Source of the DNA: Adiantum capillus-veneris
Lineage: Eukaryota; Streptophyta; Polypodiopsida; Polypodiales; Pteridaceae
NCBI GenBank assembly: GCA_014529385.2
Contig: CM043969.1
Span: forward strand, 35,849,446 to 35,909,445
Length of the DNA: 60,000 nucleotides
Direction of reading: 5' to 3'
Shown: positions 9,906 through 21,010 of the stretch, piece after piece
Numbering within the stretch: position 1 is the stretch's first letter
Layout of the letters: each line of letters starts with the position of its first letter
The notes under the pieces: model-generated
What the model was told of the DNA's origin: nothing
The model's database searches: none
The model's input: only the letters and a program-made list of their open reading frames with translations
Translations under genes and position numbers: made by a program

Positions 9906-10294
9906 TGTCTCTTGTAATGACAGTTATTGGCCATATCTTCATATCCAAAGCAGTCAAGCCATGGCTTCGTGGTTCCATTTAGAGGACGAAAATCTCATTA
10001 ATGAGGAGGTTTCAAAGTTTCTAGCATCATTTTGTGGCTTAGGCTAATGGTGAGGTTGTTAAAACATGGAGGCAATCACTCACAAGTACGGTCAAAGGAG
10101 CATCGGCATAAGTCACACAACATGGTGGCAATATAAGGATAGTTTCTTTCCAAATGCACATCCAGTTTGTTTCCAAATGGACAATCACTCACAGGTACGA
10201 TCAAAGGAGCATCGACATACGTCACTCAACATGGTGGCAATGAAAGGATAGTTTCTTTCCAAATGGACATGCTTGATACCTCTGGCAAGGGCAA
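9906..10294 (+). other. spacer between W copies
   Basis: Holds a possible short frame (to 10045, ending EEVSKFLASFCGLG) and a 109-bp tandem repeat. No family recognised. Confidence 0.4.
10073..10290 (+). repeat. 109-bp tandem repeat, two units
   Basis: CAATCACTCACA(A/G)GTACG(G/A)TCAAAGG starts at 10073 and 10182. Both units end at GATAGTTTCTTTCCAAATG. Confidence 0.75.
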
Positions 10295-11025
10295 TCCTAT
10301 ACAACCCCTCACATTTGACCGAACAGTTCAAAGTGATCCACCCTCATGAAAGTATGACTCCGTTCTCACAAGTGGTATCACGTATCTTGTTAATAGTGAT
10401 GCTATCATTGCTGCTGAAGACGACTTTTCTCAAAATGGTGTCTCTGTGTTTGGTGCTAAAGAGTATTGTGCCTATGTCCACAATGCTCGATAATTCTTAT
10501 TACTATTTGTAAGATCCCGGTCTCGCCTAGTGGATGGAGGGACTCAAAGCACTGCAAAGACTATGTAACAATCCTGCCAAGTATCATAACACATATATCG
10601 ACAAGTCGCTTGCGCTATATCCATTGGAAAGAGATGCAAAATGCCCAACCTTTTTAGTGCATAGAGTTAATCTCTCACTTGACCATCACTTAAATTAACT
10701 AAAACATTTTCTTTGCTACCCTCTCCCACGTGAATCTACATGATTGTAAGGTTGCTTCAATAGTGCTTGTGTAATCTCAATATTGAATTGTAGTGCATGA
10801 TAACAGAGAGGATGGGACAGGGCTCAAAGTCACCTGCACGCTTTCTCTTAAAATTGTCTAATGTAATGAGCCAAGGTTTTTTAAGGCTGGGTCTACTTTT
10901 GCATGAGAATATGACTATCAAGCCCCCACTCATATAACATCTTACTTTGGAAATGTTAAACAAAACGCATCGTCCTTTGAGTTCTCATATCATACATGCA
11001 AAAGAAAAAAATCAAGCTACCATTG
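10295..11025 (+). repeat. duplicated block W2
   Basis: Second copy of W1, from CTATACAACCCCTCACATTT to AAAATCAAGCTA, with many point changes. The coding-like start is kept but also broken by stops. It lacks an adjacent Z copy, which shows that Z1 is not part of W. Confidence 0.55.
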
Positions 11026-11289
11026 GAATTTGACAACCAGCTTACAAGTCATTTTGGAAGACTTTTAACTTATGTAACAATTTAAAAGAAATAAAATTTT
11101 ACATTGTTTCTCTTTAAAGCTCACCATTTGCTTTTTTGTTTTCTCAATTTATCACTTGCAAGTGCTACTACAGAGCAACTTCAAGCAACATGCATAGTTG
11201 GCAATACTCCAGTTGGCAGCACAAGCTGATTTGTTAATGCTCAACAACATGCACTATTGCATTGGGCAAAAATACTACAATTGGGCGTG
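11026..11289. other. no feature seen
   Basis: AT-rich sequence with no repeat match, splice pattern or convincing frame found. Confidence 0.4.
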
Positions 11290-11293
11290 TTAA

Positions 11294-12613
11294 CACTAGT
11301 TCTGTAATCGGACACTCAAATGTCCTGAGACACTAAAGTGTCCTGTTTTTCTAGCTACTTGTTATCATTATTTGGTGAATCTAGAAAAAAAAATCATAAG
11401 TCATGTTCATATCTTAGGACCACTATCAGGTGAAGAACATAGCAAAATTTTAATTTTGCCAAAATTAATACCAAATTAAGATAATTATGATAAGTTTTAA
11501 GATGAAAAATCATAGAAATTGGGTGCAGTTTTAATAAAATTTTCATAAATTGAATATAACTTCTCATCAAAATAAGTATTTTCATAGATTTCAAGGTGTA
11601 TGGATAGGAAAAAACTTATTATATCAAGAAAATGAGCGTCATAACCTAGTTATAGGACTAGTTTTTTGTTATAATCAAAAGACCAGTATCTTAAAAATGT
11701 TGACACAGAGAAAAAAATTGGTCTTTCAAGGCCTCTTTCATTAACATGATGAGGTTATGGGACAAAAACTAAGGTGTGTAATGTATCTATAGGTCAATAA
11801 CAATCAAGTAAGCATTTTTCAAGGGTTCAAACTCATAGGCATCTTTAATTTAAGCTCATTAAAAAAAAAATGTAGTGCATAATTTCTCGCAAAGAAAAAC
11901 ATTTCTATGAAAAACTAATGAAAGTGTGTATATAAATCTTCCAATTGTGTCCATATGAGGTATTTGTATACAAACAAGTGAGATGAATGGAAAAATTCAA
12001 AAGTGAACTTTATTTTAAGGCTTATCTTTGATAAATAAAAATCATAATTACAACATGCGCAGTTTTTTGGATACGCCATAAATCACCAAGTGTAGCTTGC
12101 ATATAACCATTAAGAAGTATCACCTTATGTGATGGAGTCATAGATCTAGTATATATGCATCATAAGACATTGTAAAGTTAGACGAACTATATGTTTTTTG
12201 TGATCATTATTTGAATTTGTGAACGTTGCATATTTTACCCACAGGACTTTCTATATTTAATTCTAGTCACAAAGGATCTTTTTCTCACATGACAATTGCA
12301 AAAATATCAAACACATATATAAGCAGTTACCACGGATTATTGCATGCACCCTGTTCATTTTTTTCTTAGGCGAGAGTACGAGTTTTAATGAAACATTGAA
12401 TGCTATTTTGTGTAGTTTCTTTTCATGACTGTAGCTACTATTGAGGTTATGATCAAAAGTGAGGGATTACAATTTCTATGAGTATGTACTTTGAAAATCA
12501 TTTTATAAGTTTGCAAAAGTATTTCTTGAGATTCGTTCTAGATTTCATGTACCATTTTATTTAAATTCACAAAAAAAGAACACTAAAGTGTCCTTTTTGG
12601 TACCAAACTAGTC
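11294..12613. mobile_element. 1.3-kb TIR element between TTAA sites, non-autonomous
   Basis: The left end reads CACTAGTTCTGTA and the right end, reversed, GACTAGTTTGGTA (10 of 13 match). Both are followed by GGACACT..TGTCC-like subterminal motifs. TTAA stands directly outside each end (11290-11293 and 12614-12617), consistent with a 4-bp target duplication. The interior is AT-rich with no coding pattern and does not match the interior of Z, so this is a distinct family with related ends. piggyBac-like is my best class; CACTA-type is less likely because 3-bp duplications do not fit. Confidence 0.5.
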
Positions 12614-12617
12614 TTAA

Positions 12618-13426
12618 GGGCACCAGAGAAGAAGACAAAGGAAGAGAAGGACAACATGGGGGCAATAGGGAATTATGTTATAACAAGAAGTTATAGAATT
12701 TTCAACAGGTTAAGGTCACACAAAGGAATTGATCCATACAACTTTTCACACTAGAGAAAAAAAATTGATTATGAGAATAATTGTGCGCTAAAATTGTTTT
12801 CTTTATTTGGAAAAAAAGTATCGTATGCTAAAATTATTCACACGTAAATCTCAAAAAGGCTACTGTGTTAGAAAATCCTCCATTTTTTATTCGTGTGAAA
12901 ATGAGATTCACATATGAAAAAAACAGTTGTATCTCCATTTGTGACAATAAAGCAAGAAACAATTTTCTAAATTAAATAATGATCAATTTGAATAAATTGC
13001 CAAATTCGAAGGTAGCCTAAATGTAAGTGCAAAACATTGACCATGTATGATAATTAAGAAGAGCTACAACAATTACTGAATATTTTCTCAACTTCATTGC
13101 ATTAAATAGCCATGGAAAGTTCTCGTGTTGAAATGTTGATGAATAAAACCATAATATTGACTGCAAAATTTTATTAGTATTGATTTTGTAATTCGATTTC
13201 AAAAGTCACTAACTTTGACATGCTTCAAAGTGATTGCAAATCATTAAAGGAATAATTGACAATGACATGACTCGAGACCTCACTCACAAATTTGCACTAC
13301 CATCCTTAGGGCTCCTATCACACACAAGCACCCGAACAAGCCCAAAAAAGGGTACTTTTGGGCTGCCTACATTTCTGACGAGGTTAGGCATAGTTACATT
13401 TTCACTATTATTCATCAAATACAGGA
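12618..13426. other. no gene seen
   Basis: AT-rich, with short chance frames only. It becomes less AT-rich after 13270. No repeat match within the window was found. Confidence 0.4.
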
Positions 13427-14356
13427 TGTTGCGGGAGCGAATCTCACCACCCATAAAGTGCATGCAACACAACTTAGATCAACATAATGTCAATTGAGGA
13501 CACAAATGACACGATAGGTGCATGGAGGCAATCTCTTTAACTTGTCTGGTTGAGACCATCCCACTCATACAACACTCTAGAAGGCTAACTAAACCACAAC
13601 CTAGAATCTCACTGCTCTCAACTACACCACCCAACCCACATACACACAAACGGAGGGAAACTCATCAAACCATGCCAGTATCGTACGAAACTTAAGGAAC
13701 ACCATCCCCTCACTAGGATACACCTGTCCCAAAGCCTCTACACTCAAAACGCTCATACTAGACCCATCTGCAAAAAACGCATATAAAGACAGAGACGCAT
13801 TTTAGAAGTGCTCAAAACTAAAGTCTATGAGTACCTATGCGTAGCTTATGTCTCTATGATTCTAATGACTACTTGCATGTAGAGAACAAACATCATTTGA
13901 TATACTTACATCAGAAAATGGCTCGTAGATGTGTCAACGTGCGTGCTCCATTTCACGTGGAATGCTTGGCATTGATGCATAGCTCTCAGCGAGTCTATCA
14001 TGATGGTGCAGTCAGATCTCCAATGTGATGAACGAGCGGGGACTAGCTCCACGATGAAGCACATGCTCTCTCTCTTTCTCTCTCACACACAATCGATAGT
14101 AGCTTCAAACTTCGATTATGATAAAAGTTCTTGTTACAAAATGACCTAGGTACCTTATATACTAATGCTACCATATGTTAAACCTAAAATAGAGTTCGAG
14201 GTGTAAAATGGATTTTTATATACAAGCCCCAACTTTTGCAACTAGACTAACTACTCATAACAAATGATGTTTTTAACCAAAATCTTCAACATTTCATAAC
14301 TCTCAAAAAATAAGGCTTTGTTGAGTTATGTCATGTTGTTGACCAAAGGGTCAACA
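13427..14356 (-). repeat. 3' LTR of element Y' (930 bp)
   Basis: Runs from TGTTGCGGGAG to GGTCAACA and matches 48653-49574 over its length. A pyrimidine tract (reverse polypurine tract) follows at 14357-14371, showing minus-strand orientation. Contains a TATA box (TATATAAGG on the minus strand, 14153-14164) and a CT-rich stretch at about 14067-14095. Confidence 0.8.
14153..14164 (-). promoter_or_regulatory. TATA box of Y' LTR
   Basis: AGTATATAAGG on the minus strand, at the same place as in the Y LTR (49378-49389). Confidence 0.5.
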
Positions 14357-14371
14357 CTCCCTTCCTCCGCA
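14357..14371 (-). other. polypurine tract of Y' (as pyrimidines on plus)
   Basis: CTCCCTTCCTCCGCA on the plus strand directly inside the LTR end, matching CTCCCCCCTTCCGCC in Y. Confidence 0.65.
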
Positions 14372-14480
14372 TTCATGTTTTCATTGACATGACCTGGTTG
14401 TCAATGTCGGTATGGTCTTTGTTGTCATTTTTTCTTTTGTTTGCTCCATTGCTTGTACTTGTGTCAAACTACAACAAGAA

Positions 14481-14812
14481 TCAATGAAAATCATAATTGA
14501 TGACGAACTTTATGTCCTTCACATCCAATCCCCGAGCTACAACATCTGTTTCGCTGTCATCATAGGGCTATTGCCATATCTAAATTAAAAAAAAACCCAA
14601 TCTTGTTCAGCTTAACTCTTATCATCATGGATAGATAAATCTCCATCCATCACGCGCTCCAGCAAATCTGTCAATTTGGAGTATTTCTCATTCTCAGGAA
14701 CAACTTCTACAATCTTCATGAGCTTCTTTAGGGCAAGTTGTACTCCATCACTAAGTCTATCTATCAGGCCAGATCTGGGAGATAATTTTACTGATTTGAG
14801 GTTCAAAACAAG
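14481..14812 (-). pseudogene. captured DEAD-box RNA helicase fragment in Y'
   Basis: Reading leftward, three frames together give conserved stretches of a DBP2/DDX5-type (plant RH20/RH30-like) helicase. These are FEPQISKIISQIWPDR, then IVEVVPENEKYSKL..LLERVMDG, SIHDDKS, and finally the motif V region as TDVVARGLDVKDIKFVINY. Between VMDG and SIHDDKS about 27 residues normal for the family are absent, exactly as in Y. The fragment is non-functional (stops, frameshifts, loss of the motif III region), but motif V is better kept here than in Y. It lies close to the polypurine tract, inside the element. Confidence 0.8.
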
Positions 14813-15745
14813 ATATGTAACCTAGGCACCTGGATTATGGACTTTTTTGTTTTCTTTTTAAATCTCAAAAATAAAATAGAAAAACCAAAAATAACCTCAA
14901 CCAAAAGTTAAAATCATTTGAGAAAAAAATTAAACGCTGTCGTGCTGTGACACATACATAGTGGGAACGCATGCTACAAGAGTTATCTTGTAATTTTTTA
15001 GATACATAGTTATATTTTCTATAATCTACATATGCATATTTAAGTATAATAATATGCTTTCTATCTCATCCTATTATTTATTTCAAGGGTAACCTATTCT
15101 TACTTTACCCATAAGAAAATACTATGGAAAAAGCGTCAATAGCTCCGCCTCTTTAACTTGGGGCAAAAAGCATTGATTCTTTATTTCTACTATCTCATTA
15201 TCATCTCACACCTTAGCTAGATCCTATATCTAGGATAAAATCCAATATATATATATTCTATGTATTTTTCATATTTTTCTTATATTTCTTTCTAAATAGC
15301 TACTAGGAGGGAATCAAATCCTAGTGGGACAGTAGGTGGCATGATTTCAAAGATACACTTATTTTAATGCATTATTGCAAGCATGATTACAAAAAGTTTT
15401 CAAGGAGCAATGTCATGCTTTCATATGGCATGAGGTGTCCTTTGGAATCAAATGAAAGTCTAAGCTAAGGGGACCACAGGAAGACTTTTGCTGCTAGAAA
15501 TGGACCCTATTTTGATGAATTTTTTACACAAGGTTCCAATCCGAATTGGAAAATTCATATAAAACGGAAGTCGTGGGTAATGATCCCATATTTGTATTTT
15601 TGTATTTGGAGCCACGGTTGAGGAGATATGATCAAAATACTGGACCCCAGTCTGCCCACATCATGCAGGGACTGCTCATTTCCAACTTTCCCAATTTCTG
15701 TTCACACTGGCTCTTCTTGTGTAAACCCTTGTGGGTTCCCTTCAC

Positions 15746-15754
15746 CTATAAAAG
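15746..15754 (+). promoter_or_regulatory. TATA box, X2 5' LTR
   Basis: CTATAAAAGGGGACC, identical to the other X LTRs. It would drive transcription rightward through the small ORFs into the X2 interior. Confidence 0.6.
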
Positions 15755-16026
15755 GGGACCTCTTCTTCCTTGAAAGGAACTCAAGCATTCAAGCCATTGA
15801 TGAGAGAAATTCATGAGGGAGGGAGTAGTAATGCCAAATTGTACTTAGTCATTAACATAAGCCTAAGCCTACACTTTCTCCAAGAAGAAGACTAGCCATT
15901 CTTGCACCAAGCGAACCTTGGAAGATCAACTCTAATCAAAGAAGGTCTTGCACTTGGTGTATCAATCAAAGTGGAATTATCCACTCTTCTTCTCTCTCCA
16001 TCAATAATGGTGCCGAAGGGTTTCAA

Positions 16027-16192
16027 GTAAGATGTGTTCTATATTGATGTTTTCTTGATTTCTTGTTGTTTTCTTTTTCATCTCTAATCCTACATATAAA
16101 TTTATATCTAATCTCATCTCCTTAACCAAACCTATCTCTCTCACTCTTAGTAATTCATCCTCTCTATAAATTTTTGGTTCTCTTTGCTACAG
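16027..16192 (+). other. possible intron in X2 5' LTR
   Basis: TTTCAA|GTAAGATG to TTTGCTACAG|GTAC, 166 bases, pyrimidine-rich 3' half. Same length and sites as 20514-20679. Predicted from sequence only. Confidence 0.35.
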
Positions 16193-16305
16193 GTACATCA
16201 CTCCCCGCAGTATCCTTATTGCCTACGGGCAAGAATAGAGCTTGGGAGGGAAACTTCTCATCTCTTCACTTCTCTCATATCTACATTTCTCACATACTAT
16301 CCTAG

Positions 16306-16524
16306 ATGAATAACCCACATGATGATAATTTCTATCGCTTTCACTATGTATGATCTATTAGAATTAACGTATGGATTAGTCGTAAAATACACTTTCAACA
16401 ACGCATAGTGTTTCTCTTTGGCCCAGAAAGGCTCAATGAAATACTTCTATCACCGGATCCCATCATAGTACCTCTCATAGACTATAACTTTTCTTTTGAT
16501 GTAAGCGTAGTTATCTTGCTATGA
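16306..16524 (+). pseudogene. small LTR ORF1, X2 5' LTR copy, with stop
   Basis: Same frame as the intact copies, but codon 16 is TGA where the 3' LTR copy has GGA. The remainder to LFGPERLNEI and SFDVSVVILL is unchanged. Confidence 0.4.
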
Positions 16525-16733
16525 ACCAAGAGGATTTGTACACACAATTAATCCCAATCACTAGACAAAATATATATATTATAGTAAGCACAAAACTACA
16601 ATTCCAAAGAGCAATTCGTAGCCTATTTGGTCAACCAAGATTGAATGCCATTAACTCATCTATTAACCCTTTCATGCTACCCATGATACGATACGACCAT
16701 AGCCTTGATGTTTTCATTTTTGTGTTGTTTTGA
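16521..16733 (+). CDS. small LTR ORF2 (70 aa), X2 5' LTR copy
   Basis: Intact. Differs from the 3' LTR copy (21007-21219) at five bases, two silent and three amino-acid changing. Starts in ATGA at the end of ORF1. Unknown function. Confidence 0.4.
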   Translation: MNQEDLYTQLIPITRQNIYIIVSTKLQFQRAIRSLFGQPRLNAINSSINPFMLPMIRYDHSLDVFIFVLF

Positions 16734-16941
16734 CATTCTCTTTTGTGTTCTTTCTTTGTGTGTGTGAGTGCAAGAGAGAAAGGGTGGGCCTTCTTTGATT
16801 TCACTTTTTTCCAAACCCTAGTCTTCATGGCATCTATGGTTTAACTCCTTCATATAGTTTTTGTTTGAGTTCTCTCACAAACTCTCACAGCCATAAGCCC
16901 GGTGCTTTCCTTGCAAGACCGCAAATTTCTCGACATATTTT

Positions 16942-16959
16942 TGGTGAACCCGACGCGAA
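16942..16959 (+). other. candidate primer-binding site of X2
   Basis: TGGTGAACCCGACGCGAA, six bases after the LTR end. Same as X1 except one base. Confidence 0.6.
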
Positions 16960-16984
16960 GAAGCCGGGGTGAGAGTACGTAAAG

Positions 16985-19078
16985 ATGGCTAGCAAAGTGG
17001 AGCAGCTATATGCTGAAATGAAAGAGCTTGTAGACAAGTGCAAATGTCTTGAAGAAGAAGACCGGATTCAAAAAGCGGTGGAAAGCTCTAGGCAATCCGT
17101 ATATAATGAGCTTAATATATTCAAAGGCTATGATCCAGAAGGATATCTTGAGTGCTATGTGAGAGAGATGAGGCTTCAAGCAATTCTAGAAGCTCGGATG
17201 ATTGTAGTATTTGTTGAACTTGTGAGTGATGATTTCAAGCACCAAGTTCAAGACTATGCAAGTGTATATGCAAGCAACTGGGGTGAGTTTTCTACTGCTA
17301 TAACACATGTATGCTTGGAACATCAAGACCAAGAGATGGAGCAGAGTGGAAGTGGATGTGACCAGCTAGAGTTGGTGTCTCCTGTAAGCCATGCAAGTGT
17401 CAACACATCCATATAGGCTAATTTAGAAGCAGTAATAGATGCATATCTTTTGCAAGATGCAAATTTATTGTATGTAGATGAAGCAGACATAGTGGAAGCT
17501 ATTTATGCACGTTTGGGTCTTGTAACCTTCATATCTCAAGATAATGACTCTCATCATGCTATCCAAGCGCTTAAAACGGCTCAAAGCGACTTACATGATG
17601 ATGCAAACTCGTCGGCTATGATAGATGATTTGGATGCTCCGTTTGATTCGTTTGAAGATGCACATGAGTGTATATACAAGAATGAGGATGCTATGGTTTT
17701 GACAGAGGATGTGAAGGGAAAACAGGTGGAAGACGGCTATATTAGTCATGTGCTACAATCTACTTTTGAGCAGATCCAGGACCTTTTACCAACTTTAGAA
17801 GAGCCAGATGCCTATGCTGAAGACATATACCAAGATGAAGAAGTCATTTATCACTGCTTTCCTATGCGAGTTTGATGCATGCGGAACTACCCAAATGCAT
17901 ATGCCTAGCTGCGAAAGTGCTAATTTAGAGGGGGTGACTGAAAATCTCTTCCTTTGTGAGTATAGCTCTGCTAGTAGCATTGCGGATTGTGAAGTACCTC
18001 AGCGAGACGAGGTGGAAGAAGAGGAGTGCATTGACAGAGTAATATGTATGTCTTGTATATATGGGGTAGCAGATGTGATGCAGACAACTCATGAACTTCT
18101 GCCTTATTTAGAGCTAGATGCAGCAAGCTTTCACAATTCCATGGTAGAGGAAGGTGTTATGAAAAGTTTGGAGTCTTCAGGAGCAGTAGCAGCTGATTTT
18201 GAATTGCCTATTCGTGATGATGATGTTTTTGAAGTCGTGTTTGCAGGAATGACAGATGCAGACTCTCTGCATGAGGATTGGGCTTCTGCGGATGAAGCTA
18301 TGAATCTTCAAGATTCACAAATCAAAGATATAGAAGTGTTTGGGAATGCTATGAAGGTTGAAGTGACATTAGAGGATAGAGTAGAAGAGCAACAAACCTC
18401 TTCGGATATGGTCTGTGATTGGGGTGATATTTTTGATCTGTGTGAAGATGCAAATAAATATGCTTGCCATAAAGTGCCTACTATACAGGGTTTTATGAAT
18501 TTTGGTTGCCTGCAGGTATGCAAACAATATCTGAGGCATAAAAGGGATTTAGGTCTTGTGTCACAGGGTATAAATTGCAAGCAGGTTTGTGAGAATCTAT
18601 CTGCTATGGATAGGAAGGGTATACATGGTGATGCCTTGAAGAAAGAAGAGGATGCTAGCTCTATGCTGACACCAGAGTCATGTAATGAAGAAGGGTTCTC
18701 CCTAGATGAGTTGAAGATAATTTAGGGATGGGTCAAAAAAGAAGAAGGGGTGAAGATATTGTGTCAGAGACTAACTCCAAGGAGGTTTTTGAGCAGTCGG
18801 TTACAAGTGACCGGGAGCATACCTACCAGAATGATTTGGAAAGGGAATTAGACACCATATTTGAGAGGTATGCAAAGTTTTATGATGTAAAGCTGGAGAG
18901 GTATTTGGTAAAAGGTGAGAGAATTGATGAGAGGTTTACCATGCATATTTCTGAGCTTTATCTCGATGTTGAGAAACGCTATCTAGAGGATTATTTTGAG
19001 AATGAGGATGCAAATTCAGACTTCTATGCGAAAGAGGTACATATGGATTTACAGGTTGGTGAGAAGGTTGAAGTGTAG
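16985..19078 (+). pseudogene. gag-like plus acidic repeat protein of X2, broken
   Basis: The start ATG (MASKVEQLYAEMK) follows the PBS by 25 bases. Residues about 40-100 match X1 gag (F.G.D...YL..YV.EM.L, MI..F, NW.E; about 21 of 61). After an in-frame TAG at 17414 the same frame continues. A frame change near 17870 and a stop at 18723 follow, then the first frame again to 19078 (ending GEKVEV). The long C-terminal part is strongly acidic and has repeated modules (DLLPTLEEPDAY/ELLPYLELDAA and DLDAPFDS/DCEVPQRD/DFELPIRDD). No zinc knuckle, protease or RT is seen. Apart from the gag-like part, no family is recognised. Confidence 0.6.
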
Positions 19079-20230
19079 TTTCAAAAATCTTTCGAGTATA
19101 TTACAGGAAGCCTGGAAGTGTTTTTTGAAGAGGAGGATGAGGAACTTATGTCCCTTCGTCATGAAGATTTTGCGCATAATGGAGATTTGTTACAAATGTT
19201 TTAGAGACAGATGTATATAACAATTCCTTCTGATCCGAGAGGAATTAAAAGATGCAGAGAATCTCAATTCTTAGTACAATACAAGTTTTTGAGTTACCCA
19301 TATGATCCTGGAGGAGGTCATGGGATGAAAGGGGATACAATTACTTTCACAAGTTACCATGAGGCTGGCACATGCCGGAGCATGTGCAGGTTTAGATGGG
19401 ATGGATGTCGTGATGTGACACGTACATAGTGGGAACCCATGCTACAAGAGTTACCTTGTAATTTTTTAGATACATAGTTATATTTTCTATAATGTACATA
19501 TGCATATTCAAGTATAATAATATTCTTTCTATCTCATCCTATTATTTATCTCAAGGGTAACCTATTCTTACTTTACCCATCACAAAATAATATGAAAAAA
19601 GGGTCAATAGCTCCGCCTCTGTAACTTGGGGCAAAAAGCATTGATTCTCTATTTCTACTATCTCATTATCATCTCACACCTTAGCTAGATCCTATATCTA
19701 GGGTAAACTCCAATATATATATATATTCTATGTATTTTTCATATTTTTCTTATATTTCTTTCTAAATAGCTACTAGGAGGGAATCAAATCCTAGTGGGAC
19801 AGTAGGTGGCATGATTTCAAAGATACACTTATTTTAATGCATTATTGCAAGCATGATTACAAAACTTTGTCAAGGAGCAATGTCATGCTTTCATATGGCA
19901 TGAGGTGTCCTTTGGAATCAAATGAAATTCTAAGCTAAGGGGACCACAGGAAGACTTTTGCTGCCAGAAATGGATCCTATTTTGATGTATTTTTTACACA
20001 AGGTTCCAATCCAAATTGGAAAATGCATAAAAAGGAAGTCGTAGGTAATGATCTGAAGTTTCTGCCCATATTTTTGTTTTTGTATTTGGAGCCACGGTTG
20101 AGGATATATTATCAAAATAATGGACCCCAGTTTTCCCACATCATGCAGGGACAGCTCATTTCCAACTTTTCCAATTTCTCTTCACACTGGCTCTACTCTT
20201 CTTGTGTAAACCCTTGTGGGTTCCCTTCAC

Positions 20231-20239
20231 CTATAAAAG
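20231..20239 (+). promoter_or_regulatory. TATA box, X2 3' LTR
   Basis: CTATAAAAGGGGACC as in the other copies. In a 3' LTR it could drive transcription out into Y'. Confidence 0.55.
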
Positions 20240-20513
20240 GGGACCTGTTCTTCCTTGAAAGGAACTCAAGCATTCAAGCCATTGATTAGAGGAATTCATG
20301 AGGGAGGGAGTAGTAATGCCAAATTGTACTTAGTCATTAACATAAGATTAAGCCTACACTTTCTCCAAGAAGAAGACTAGCCATTCTTGCAACAAGCCAA
20401 CCTTAGAAGATCAACTCTAATCAAAGAAGGTCTTGCACTTGGTGTATCAATCAAAGTGGAATTATCCACTCTTCTTCTCTCTCCATCAATAATGGTGCCG
20501 AAGGGTTTGTCAA

Positions 20514-20679
20514 GTAAGATGTGTTCTACATTGATGTTTTCTTGATTTCTTGTTGTTTTCTTTTTCATCTTCAATCCTACATATATATTTATATCTAATC
20601 TCATTTCCTTAACCAAACCTATCTCTCTCACTCTTAGTAATTCATCCTCTCTACAAATTTTAGGTTCTCTTTGCTACAG
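20514..20679 (+). other. possible intron in X2 3' LTR
   Basis: CAA|GTAAGATG to TTTGCTACAG, 166 bases, as in the 5' LTR. Confidence 0.35.
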
Positions 20680-20791
20680 GTACATCTCTCCCCGCAGTAC
20701 CCTATTGCCTACGGGCAAGAATAGGGCTTGGGAGGGAAACTTCTCATCTCTTCACTTCTCTCATATCTACATTTCTCACATACTATCCTAG

Positions 20792-21010
20792 ATGAATAAC
20801 CCACATGATGATAATTTCTATCGCTTTCACTCTGTAGGATCTATTAGAATTAACGTATGGATTAGCGGTAAAATACACTTTCAACAACGTATAGTGTTTC
20901 TCTTTGGCCCAGAAAGACTCAATGAAATACTTCTATCACCGGATCCCATCATACTACCTCTCATAAACTATAACTTTTCTTTTGACGTAAGCGTAGTTAT
21001 CTTGCTATGA
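20792..21010 (+). CDS. small LTR ORF1 (72 aa), X2 3' LTR copy
   Basis: Intact frame MNNPHDDNFYRF.. to ..SFDVSVVILL, starting 112 bases after the possible intron acceptor and ending in ATGA shared with ORF2. Differs from X1 ORF1 by a handful of residues. Homologous to ORF2 without gaps over 55 residues. Unknown function. Confidence 0.42.
   Translation: MNNPHDDNFYRFHSVGSIRINVWISGKIHFQQRIVFLFGPERLNEILLSPDPIILPLINYNFSFDVSVVILL

Larger units (their letters stand above)
14938..16935 (+). repeat. 5' LTR of element X2 (1998 bp)
   Basis: Begins TGTCGTGCTGTGACA and ends TTTCTCGACA. The left flank ends in ACGC, repeated after the 3' LTR (21409-21412), supporting a target-site duplication. Carries the TATA box, possible intron and small ORFs of the family. 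Confidence 0.9.

Noticed and set aside
11294-12613. CACTA (En/Spm) transposon
   Set aside because: The CACTA start is tempting, but the right end is TAGTC rather than TAGTG and the flanks match as 4-bp TTAA, not as a 3-bp duplication. Left open for Z.
12618-13426. Possible gene at 13234-13497
   Set aside because: Open on both strands only briefly, no splice context or recognisable domain; overlaps the LTR start of Y'.
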